From positions 1 to 11,752 of the forward strand of contig JAIRTF010000267.1 in NCBI GenBank assembly GCA_031255075.1: 11,752 nt of DNA, written 5' to 3'. Positions within the stretch are counted from its first letter, which is position 1, and each line of letters starts with the position of its first letter. The position numbers were made by a program, and so were the translations under genes. This stretch comes from Bifidobacteriaceae bacterium. GTDB taxonomy: Bacteria > Actinomycetota > Actinomycetes > Actinomycetales > WQXJ01. Positions 1 to 6,068 of this stretch are shown here, piece after piece. Under the pieces are notes generated by a model, which ran no database searches, was not told the DNA's origin, and was given only the letters and a program-made list of their open reading frames with translations.

Positions 1-183
1 CACATCGAGGCCTCCTTGTCCTTTGATGGTGTCTCCACCGTCCCCGCCGAACACCCAATCATTGCCATCGCCGGCATAAATGGTGTCCCCACCGCCGTCA
101 CCAAAGATCACATCATTGCCGCCGAGCCCTTTGATGGTGTCTCCGCCGCCGCCTCCACAGATGACATCATCGCCTTCAGTTCC
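1..183 (-). repeat. Tandem RTX nonapeptide repeat region (27-nt units, 54-nt higher-order period)
   Basis: About seven consecutive nine-residue units run from Gly68 to the left edge. They alternate: units ending in DTI(K/Y) are followed by units ending in (N)DVI or NDWV, giving an 18-residue, 54-nt higher-order period that is also visible in the DNA as recurring GACACCATC motifs. The array continues past the window, so its total copy number is unknown. Confidence 0.8.
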
Positions 184-384
184 AGTCAGCACATCACCGT
201 GTGCAGTGCCAACAATGGTGCAGCCCCGGGCCGGATCAAAGACCTCGGGTGGATAAGTAGCAGCGGCTGGTGTAAACGCCCCAGCCCCAACCAAGACGAC
301 CGTCGCAACACCGCCCGTGATCACCGTCAGCCGTGATCTTGGGATCAGAGTGTTTCGTTTGGAGGTAGAACTGTTACTACTCAT
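1..384 (-). CDS. Secreted RTX-type calcium-binding repeat protein, partial (C-terminus beyond left edge)
   Basis: The first 128 codons are visible, from an ATG at 384 preceded by a Shine-Dalgarno-like AAGGGG about 7 nt upstream. Residues 1-20 are polar and basic. Residues 21-37 are hydrophobic and are followed by PAAA (39-42), which reads as a Sec signal peptide with likely cleavage after Ala42. From about residue 60 the protein consists of consecutive nine-residue units of the GGxGxDxUx type (for example GTEGDDVIC, GLGGNDVIF, GDGGGDTIY). In RTX proteins such units bind Ca2+ between turns of a parallel beta-roll and help folding after export. Two cysteines (55 and 76) flank the first units and could form a disulfide outside the cell. 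The function of the missing C-terminal part cannot be told; it may be repeats only, an enzyme or an adhesin. The secreted Ca2+-binding repeat call is firm, the biological role unknown. Confidence 0.85.
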   Translation of the reverse strand, partial: MSSNSSTSKRNTLIPRSRLTVITGGVATVVLVGAGAFTPAAATYPPEVFDPARGCTIVGTAHGDVLTGTEGDDVICGGGGGDTIKGLGGNDVIFGDGGGDTIYAGDGNDWVFGGDGGDTIKGQGGLDV

Positions 385-636
385 CGAGAGCCCCTTACAA
401 AGAATGCGAAATGATTCTTTACGCTAGACCCAGAGCCCCACAACGGCGCACCACAGGCACCGATCGTTACCAAGTCGTTATGAACCGACCGCGAACCAGG
501 GCGAATTGCTGCAGCCACCGGAGGCGGCATTGGGAGAGAGAATCCACTGGTGGGGTGACCGGGGCTGCTCCCAAGAGTCCTGTTGGGGAGGGAGCGAGTT
601 CGAGAGGTGGTGTCCGCGAAGAGGGCGAGGTCTCGT
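385..636. other. 252-bp intergenic region between the RTX gene and the UDP-sugar dehydrogenase gene
   Basis: No convincing gene is present; the plus-strand open frame here is arginine-rich with no family resemblance and no ribosome site. On the minus strand the region must carry the end of the dehydrogenase transcript and the start of the RTX transcript. Visible elements are an inverted repeat at 399-420, two TCGTTA direct repeats at 464-469 and 475-480, and an imperfect hairpin around 568-590 (CTCCCAA against TTGGGGAG) that lacks a following T-run. Confidence 0.6.
399..420 (-). promoter_or_regulatory. Perfect 7-bp inverted repeat upstream of the RTX gene, candidate operator over the -10/start region
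   Basis: AAAGAAT (399-405) and ATTCTTT (414-420) are exact inverted copies separated by 8 nt, ending 15 bp upstream of the RTX start codon. On the minus strand a weak promoter-like pair can be drawn: TTGTGG, a 16-bp spacer, then TAAAGA. The repeat would overlap its -10 and transcription start, a common repressor position. The arms are AT-rich, so an RNA hairpin would be weak and a protein-binding site is the better reading. The promoter assignment is inference. Confidence 0.4.
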
Positions 637-1932
637 TTAGCCTTGGCCGATTACTCGGCGGGTTACGCCGGGCCAGTTTTCGGCGGTGGTCAGGTGGCGG
701 CCGTCTACCAGGGCGCGGACACCGGGGAGGTTGGCGGGGGTTAGCTCGGTGTATTCGGGATGGTCGGCTTGGATGATTGCGACGTCGACTGGTTCACCCA
801 TGTGATAGGGGACAAAGCCGTAGGCCTGGAGCTCAGCATCGGTGAACATCGGGTCATGGACCAGGGGCTGAGCGCCGCGTTCGGCCAGAGCCTTGACCAC
901 GTCGAAGACACCGGAGAAGGCAGTCTCTTTGACCCGCCCGCGGTAGGACGCGCCCAGCACCACCACTCGCTTGCCGGTCAGCGGCTCGCCCAGGGCGGAT
1001 TCGGCCAGGCCAACGGCGTGACCGGGCATGGTCTTGTTGGCGGCGCGAGCCGCCGTGACAACAGTTGCTTCCGGATCGGTAGACAGGTAGAGCCGCGGAT
1101 AGACCGGAATGCAGTGGCCGCCAACAGCTATGCCGGGCTGGTGAATGTGTGAATAGGGCTGAGAGTTGGACGCCTCAATCACCTGGTGAACATCAATGCC
1201 TTCCCTCTCGGCAAACTTGGCGAACTGGTTGGCCAAGCCAATGTTGACATCCCGGAAGGTGGTCTCGGCCAGTTTGGCCATCTCCGCCGCCTCGGCGCAG
1301 CCCAAATCCCAAACGCCGTTGCCGCGAGCCAAATCCGGCCGCGGGTCGAAGTCCAACACGGCCTCATAGAAGGCGCGGGCCTTGTCCGCGCCTTGAGGGC
1401 TGAGGGCGCCGATCAGTTTGGGGTAGCGGCGCAGATCAGCGAACACCCGGCCAGTCAGGACCCGTTCCGGGCTGAACACCAGGTGGAAATCGGTACCCTC
1501 GCGCAGACCACTGAGCTCTTCGATCAGCGGCTTCCAACGGTTACGGGTGGTGCCCACCGGCAGGGTGGTCTCATAGGACACCAGGGTTCCAGGCGTCAGA
1601 TTCTGAGCCAAGGACCGGGTGGCGGAGTCCATCCAACCGAAGTCCGGCTGGTCGGTCTCATCATCGACAAACAGCGGGACCACCACCACGACAGCTTCGG
1701 CACCAGGAATGGCTTCGCCGTAGTTGGTGGTGGCGCGCAGCGCGCCAGAGCCAACCAGCTCGGTCAACTTGTCCTGAAGGTAGGCCTCCCCGGGGAACGG
1801 TTCCAGCCCCTGGTTGACCAACTCCACCACCTTGGGGTTGGAGTCAACACCGACCACCTGGTGGCCTTTGGAAGCGAATTGAACGGCCAGCGGGAGGCCA
1901 ATCTTCCCCAGAGCAACTACTGCGATGTTCAA
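637..1932 (-). CDS. Nucleotide-sugar dehydrogenase, UDP-N-acetyl-D-mannosamine dehydrogenase-like
   Basis: A 431-aa, full-length member of the UDP-glucose/UDP-ManNAc 6-dehydrogenase superfamily. These enzymes oxidise the C6 hydroxyl of a UDP-sugar to a carboxylate with two NAD+, in the cytoplasm. The N-terminal Rossmann motif is ALGKIG (residues 7-12), with Asp30 closing the second strand. SPERV (154-158), the catalytic-lysine segment around Lys220 (AEMAKLAETTF) and the nucleophile Cys274 in GGHCIPVYP follow, then a C-terminal UDP-binding domain from about residue 320. GGHC rather than GGSC points to the WecC-like branch over UDP-glucose dehydrogenase, but the substrate is not proven. The start is TTG: a stop codon lies five codons upstream in frame, and GAAGGA sits 8 nt before it. 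It is divergent from the glycosyltransferase operon, which suggests that it supplies a uronic acid donor to it. The first glycine of the Rossmann motif is alanine, and Tyr278 replaces the more usual Asp after GGHCIPV. Confidence 0.87.
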   Translation of the reverse strand: MNIAVVALGKIGLPLAVQFASKGHQVVGVDSNPKVVELVNQGLEPFPGEAYLQDKLTELVGSGALRATTNYGEAIPGAEAVVVVVPLFVDDETDQPDFGWMDSATRSLAQNLTPGTLVSYETTLPVGTTRNRWKPLIEELSGLREGTDFHLVFSPERVLTGRVFADLRRYPKLIGALSPQGADKARAFYEAVLDFDPRPDLARGNGVWDLGCAEAAEMAKLAETTFRDVNIGLANQFAKFAEREGIDVHQVIEASNSQPYSHIHQPGIAVGGHCIPVYPRLYLSTDPEATVVTAARAANKTMPGHAVGLAESALGEPLTGKRVVVLGASYRGRVKETAFSGVFDVVKALAERGAQPLVHDPMFTDAELQAYGFVPYHMGEPVDVAIIQADHPEYTELTPANLPGVRALVDGRHLTTAENWPGVTRRVIGQG

Positions 1933-2040
1933 CGGCTCGATCCTTCACGTTCAGAGTTTGGTGCCTGCTAAGACTAGCGCCGACTAGTGATCAGTTATCC
2001 TTGAGGGCGCTACCCCGACCCTTTCCCAAGGAGGACCTGC
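1933..2040. promoter_or_regulatory. Divergent promoter region between dehydrogenase and glycosyltransferase genes
   Basis: These 108 bp must drive both genes unless transcription enters from elsewhere. On the plus strand TATCCT (1996-2001) is a possible -10 element with no good -35. GACTAG occurs twice exactly 10 bp apart (1972-1977 and 1982-1987), just upstream of that -10, and the second copy runs into palindromic ACTAGT and TGATCA. This could be an activator or repressor site. Neither promoter can be placed with confidence. Confidence 0.35.
2028..2034 (+). promoter_or_regulatory. Strong ribosome binding site AAGGAGG
   Basis: AAGGAGG lies 6 nt before the GTG at 2041 and fixes that start codon for the first glycosyltransferase. 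It is the best Shine-Dalgarno match in the window, consistent with this gene leading the operon. Confidence 0.8.
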
Positions 2041-3534
2041 GTGACTCGACCCGAGCCGAATGATGGCGGCGCGTCATCGGCGGCACCCAAACGGGTGGTG
2101 ATGCTGGTGGGCTCCGGCTTGGCGCAGGACGCACGTGTCCGGAAGTCCGCTCGAGCGGTGACTCGCATGGGCTACCAACTCACCGTGCTGTGGGCGGATG
2201 TGGGTGGCCGCCTGCCAGTGGTCGGCGGCTCGGATGGCGCGGAGACGGTTGGTATACCGGTGCCACATTACTTGCGTGACTGGGCCGAGCGAAGCAACGC
2301 GCGCATGCACCGCCGGTATTCGAGGGGCCTCTTGGGGTACCGGGATGCCGGTGGCAGGCGGCGGAAGGAAGCGGAACTAGCGGCCAGGCGGGCCCGGCTT
2401 GACACGGACAGTGAGCCGTTTGGGCTGCGCATGGCCGCCCAGGTGCATCGTGTTCGGGGCAAGTTGTTGGGCATGCGAACGGTGCGCGGCGAACGTCGCT
2501 ACACCAAACGGCGCGGCAAACTGCCGTGGCAGAAAGAACTGGCCCGCGTCACAGATCTGGACGGTGCCTTCTATCCTTGGTTGGAGAAACTCAACCCGGA
2601 CCTGCTGCATGTTCACGACATTCACCTGTTGAGTGCCGCCGTCCACTACAAACGCCGGCGGGCGGCCCGCGGTGAGGACGTCAAGCTGATCTATGACGCC
2701 CACGAATACGTCAAGGGCATGATTGGCCGCGACCCGTTCGAAGAAGGCGCCTACATGGCCATGGAGGCCGAGTTGGTGGGCGATGCCGACGGGTTGATCA
2801 CCGTGTCAGAGCCGATAGCGGACGCCTTGGTAGCCGATTTCGGTTTGCCCACCCGGCCAACTGTGGTGCTCAACTCGCGGCCATTGGCGGACGGACGGGG
2901 CGCTCCCGGATCCGCTCCCGACCTGCGGAGCGAACTTGGGTTGGCGGCCGATGTACCCCTGGCGGTCTACGCCGGTGTGCTCCACGCCAACCGCAGTTTG
3001 ATGAAACTGGTCGAGGCGTTCACCCACCTTGAAGGGATGCATTTAGCCTTGGTGTGTGTTCCGAACGCTCACTATCCGGTGGCATTGGAGTTGGGGGAGA
3101 GAGCAGAGGCGTTGGGTCTGGGAGATCGAGTTCACTTGGTGGAACCGGTGCCGCCGGGGCGAGTTCCGACCTTCTTGTCGACGGCCACCGTTGGCGTCCA
3201 TCCTATGGAGCTGGGCCTTCCCAATCACGAAATGGCCTTGCCGAACAAGCTGTTTGACTATCTGTGGGCCGGTTTACCCGTCGCTGTGTCCAACGCAGCC
3301 CAGATGGCGGAGGTTGTTCGGGGGTACGGCTTCGGTGAGACCTTCGATCCGTCCGACCCGGAACAGATAGCGGCAGCCATCCGAAGCGTGGTGGAGAGGC
3401 GACCGATCTACGTGGCAGCCGTCGATGAGCCAGGTTGGCGGGAGCAGTATTCGTGGGAGGCTCAGGAGCGACGCCTCGGTGCTTTGTACCAAGCTGTCCT
3501 TCCCATCTCGCAATTGAGGGCTGCAGGGCAGTGA
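2041..3534 (+). CDS. Glycosyltransferase, GT-B fold, GT4-like (operon gene 1)
   Basis: A 497-aa cytosolic or membrane-associated glycosyltransferase that should transfer a sugar from a nucleotide-sugar donor. The N-lobe opens with RVVMLVGSGLAQDARV (18-33) and contains the HVHDIH segment (190-195), DAHEY (219-223) and SEPIA (256-260). The C-lobe starts near VYAGVL (309-314) and carries the donor-site segment LPNKLFDYLWAGLPVAVS (400-417), typical of GT4 enzymes. Donor and acceptor cannot be read from the sequence. Residues about 84-165 form a long, very arginine/lysine-rich stretch in the N-lobe, possibly for contact with membrane phospholipid or an anionic acceptor. Start GTG with AAGGAGG 6 nt upstream. 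Its stop overlaps the next gene's GTG (GTGA), implying translational coupling. Confidence 0.85.
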   Translation: MTRPEPNDGGASSAAPKRVVMLVGSGLAQDARVRKSARAVTRMGYQLTVLWADVGGRLPVVGGSDGAETVGIPVPHYLRDWAERSNARMHRRYSRGLLGYRDAGGRRRKEAELAARRARLDTDSEPFGLRMAAQVHRVRGKLLGMRTVRGERRYTKRRGKLPWQKELARVTDLDGAFYPWLEKLNPDLLHVHDIHLLSAAVHYKRRRAARGEDVKLIYDAHEYVKGMIGRDPFEEGAYMAMEAELVGDADGLITVSEPIADALVADFGLPTRPTVVLNSRPLADGRGAPGSAPDLRSELGLAADVPLAVYAGVLHANRSLMKLVEAFTHLEGMHLALVCVPNAHYPVALELGERAEALGLGDRVHLVEPVPPGRVPTFLSTATVGVHPMELGLPNHEMALPNKLFDYLWAGLPVAVSNAAQMAEVVRGYGFGETFDPSDPEQIAAAIRSVVERRPIYVAAVDEPGWREQYSWEAQERRLGALYQAVLPISQLRAAGQ

Positions 3535-6068
3535 GGCCACTCAAGCGATTGGCCCGTCGCATGGCCTCCGTAGCGGCGCCGCGTCTGCAACGCATGATTG
3601 GCCCATTGGCGCCAAGCTTGGTGTTTCGGCCGTTGCCCCTGGACCGAATCATCAAGCGGCCCGAGATAGAGGAACGTGGCGAGGCGATCGGGGTCCTCGG
3701 GCAACTCCAGGCAGCGGCCCTGTCCGGGCGGCCGCTGTCAGTTCGTTTGGTGGCCACTCCCGAGGTTTATGCAGCGATCGCAGAGTCTTTCCAATTTGAC
3801 CAGATCACACCCGTGCTCTCCGGCAGCCCGGAGAACTCGGTTCGGCTGGTTGGTTCTGGGGAACGCCCCGACATGGTGCTGGTTGTGGCGGCTGGAATGT
3901 CCCTCGAAATGGTCGAGTCCGCCGCCAAATTGGAGGACGAGCCATCGGATTTGGAATTGCCCGCAGACCAGGGCTCGCAGGCGGTTCGCCGCCCCGCGCG
4001 CGTGATCTGGGTTACCGAGGGCTATCCGGCGGCGCGGCGATGGCTGGAAGTGGCCGGACAGTTCGACCTTAGGGTGGCGGCTGACCTGGAAGTTGGGTTC
4101 CAGCTGGCATCGGGTTTGGGAGCCATCGGGGTGACCATTGCACCGATGGGCGCCCTGATGGGGGAACATGCGGCCAGTGCCGCGGAGGCGCTGGCTTGCG
4201 ACCCGAGCAGCGAAACGATGTTGGATGGGCAGACACTTGGCCAATTGATCAGCCTTGGACAGGCCGCTCCGCCATATTCCCGGGCGAACTGGAATGCTTT
4301 CAAGGAGCTGTCAGGCCCTGGTCGGATTCTGACCGCGGATCATAAGGGCGTGGCCGCAGAGCACACCATGCAGGCGAGGCTACGGCAAATCGCTCTCGGG
4401 GAGTCCGTTTGGCCGGTCGCGGTCGAGGCAATATCCCAGGCGGAACCGGCCACTGAAGCTCAGTATGAGGTGCCGATGTCTGCCTTCGGCAAAGTTCATA
4501 TCAGCCGTGAGGGCGGCACCTTGGATGTTGAAGCCAAGGGAGGAGAGGTGGTGTGGCGTGCGCAAATCGGAAACAGACGCTTGGAAGCGGATTTCCTTGG
4601 TTCACTGCCGCTCAAGCAGATAGCGCCGCAGGGGCCGCTGTTCGTCGAGTTGCGTGGACACGGCGACGTGCCGGGTCAGCTGCACCTGGCGTTCATGTCG
4701 GCTGGCGGCCGTCCCTTGGGCTCGCTGTGGTATCCCTGGAATCGGCGCCATTTGGTCGTTCCCCCCAAAGGCACGGCACGGGTACGGTTTGGTTTGCGGA
4801 CGCTTGAATCTGGCGAAGTTAGATTCACATCCTTGCGATTGGGAGGCAGCCCGATGCCCGAACCGCTGCCGCTCGAATGGGCCCGGTCAGGGACCCTAAT
4901 CCTGGCGCCGGGGTATCCGCGCTACGAAAACCCCTATCCGATGGCCTTTGTCCACTCCCGGGTCAAGGCCTACGGCCGGTTGGGCCTTGAGGTCGATGTA
5001 GTCGATGTGAACAACCCGACAGCGGTCAAGAATTGGCGCGAATTCGATGGACAGCAGGTGCTGACAGCCGGGACATCCCTGGCCTCGGCCTTGCTGGCAG
5101 CCGATCGCTATAGCCATGTGGCGGTCCATTTTATGAAACCGCATATGTGGGAGCAGATTCGCCCGCATGTAGACCGCCTGAGCCTGACGATTTGGATCCA
5201 CGGTGCCGACATTCAGCCTTGGTGGCGACGTGAGGCCTGGGCGCCTTCCGCCGCGCTGGAGCCCGTGACAGACCCGAAGGAGCGCCGGGAACTCAGAAAG
5301 GAAAAGGTTCGCCACACTGAGCGGATCATGTCCATGTGGCGCGACGTGGCGGCCCAGGCCGCTGCCGGCGCTGACATCCGCTTCGTGGTGGTTTCCAACA
5401 GCTTCCGCGAAGAGATCCACCAGGACCTGGCGAAATCCGGCTTCGGTCTGCCTGACGAGCGGGTTCACGTGGTACCCAACGGCATTGACCTGGAGCTGTT
5501 CAAGTACCGCCAGCGGCAAGCTGAACAGCGTAAACGCATTCTGATGGTGCGCACCTTTCAGACCCGCAAATATGGCACCGACATAGCCACCGCGGCGATC
5601 ACCGAGCTGAGCCAAGAGCCTTGGTTTGGGGACCTGGAGTTCTTGATTGTGGGGGATGGCGAACTGTGGGATCAAGATACGGCCCCACTGGCCAAGCTGG
5701 CGAACGTGGAATTGCGCCGGGGGTTGGTGACCCACCGCGAACTGGCTGATCTTCAGAACGAATACGGGGTGATGCTCCAACCGACGCGTTGGGATTCGCA
5801 AGGCGTCAGCCGCGACGAGGCCATGGCCGCCGGCATGGTTGTGATCACTAATGATGTGGCCGCCGTTGGCGAATACCTGTCAGACGAAGAAGGCTATCTG
5901 GCCGGTCCAGAAGACTCTCACGGCATGGCCCAGGCCATTCGCGAGCTGTACCACCAGCCGGATACCTTCTTGGCCAAATCGGCTGCCGCCGCGGCCCGGG
6001 TGGCGCGCACCCTTGACGCGGATCGTCTGGCTGCCCAAGAAATAGCGGTGATCAGGCGAGACTCGTGA
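3531..6068 (+). CDS. Large three-part glycosyltransferase: unknown N-terminal region, beta-rich middle, C-terminal GT4-like domain
   Basis: An 845-aa protein, about twice the usual GT4 length. The glycosyltransferase domain spans about residues 453-845: N-lobe GTLILAPGYPRYENPYP (454-470), WIHGAD (555-560), SNSFREEIH (622-630), VPNGIDLELF (648-657), a donor phosphate segment at 671-682 (LMVRTFQTRKYG, with Arg674 and Lys680), IVGDGEL (706-712) and SRDEAMAAGMVVI (760-772), which keeps the C-terminal Glu of the GT4 EX7E motif (Glu763) but has no canonical first Glu. Residues about 318-440 are rich in beta-type sequence and may be a sandwich, perhaps glycan-binding. Residues 1-300 match no family I recognise. 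GTG at 3531 is chosen because it overlaps the previous stop by 4 bp. ATG at 3561 is possible but has no ribosome site, and the frame extending back to 3435 lies inside the upstream gene. Domain function upstream of residue 453 is unknown. Confidence 0.8.
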   Translation: MRPLKRLARRMASVAAPRLQRMIGPLAPSLVFRPLPLDRIIKRPEIEERGEAIGVLGQLQAAALSGRPLSVRLVATPEVYAAIAESFQFDQITPVLSGSPENSVRLVGSGERPDMVLVVAAGMSLEMVESAAKLEDEPSDLELPADQGSQAVRRPARVIWVTEGYPAARRWLEVAGQFDLRVAADLEVGFQLASGLGAIGVTIAPMGALMGEHAASAAEALACDPSSETMLDGQTLGQLISLGQAAPPYSRANWNAFKELSGPGRILTADHKGVAAEHTMQARLRQIALGESVWPVAVEAISQAEPATEAQYEVPMSAFGKVHISREGGTLDVEAKGGEVVWRAQIGNRRLEADFLGSLPLKQIAPQGPLFVELRGHGDVPGQLHLAFMSAGGRPLGSLWYPWNRRHLVVPPKGTARVRFGLRTLESGEVRFTSLRLGGSPMPEPLPLEWARSGTLILAPGYPRYENPYPMAFVHSRVKAYGRLGLEVDVVDVNNPTAVKNWREFDGQQVLTAGTSLASALLAADRYSHVAVHFMKPHMWEQIRPHVDRLSLTIWIHGADIQPWWRREAWAPSAALEPVTDPKERRELRKEKVRHTERIMSMWRDVAAQAAAGADIRFVVVSNSFREEIHQDLAKSGFGLPDERVHVVPNGIDLELFKYRQRQAEQRKRILMVRTFQTRKYGTDIATAAITELSQEPWFGDLEFLIVGDGELWDQDTAPLAKLANVELRRGLVTHRELADLQNEYGVMLQPTRWDSQGVSRDEAMAAGMVVITNDVAAVGEYLSDEEGYLAGPEDSHGMAQAIRELYHQPDTFLAKSAAAAARVARTLDADRLAAQEIAVIRRDS

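Noticed and set aside
16..336. Plus-strand open frame over the RTX gene
   Set aside because: It is antisense to a minus-strand gene with signal peptide and clear RTX repeats; its own repeats are the reverse complement of that array, and no ribosome site is seen.
568..590. Hairpin CTCCCAA / TTGGGGAG as a dehydrogenase terminator
   Set aside because: The arms need a bulge, no T-run follows on the minus strand, and it lies about 45 bp past the stop; too weak to list as a terminator.
411..776. Plus-strand 121-aa open frame in the intergenic region
   Set aside because: Arginine/glycine-rich low-information translation, no Shine-Dalgarno site, and its second half is antisense to the dehydrogenase gene.
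1186..1971. Plus-strand 261-aa open frame antisense to the UDP-sugar dehydrogenase
   Set aside because: A shadow frame typical of GC-rich coding DNA; the opposite strand has conserved catalytic motifs along its whole length.
3435..3530. Upstream extension of the 845-aa glycosyltransferase
   Set aside because: It lies inside the end of the previous gene. The GTG at 3531 gives a 4-bp GTGA overlap identical in type to the next junction.
4896..5801. Minus-strand 301-aa open frame
   Set aside because: Antisense to the GT4 domain of the large glycosyltransferase; no recognisable domain or ribosome site.
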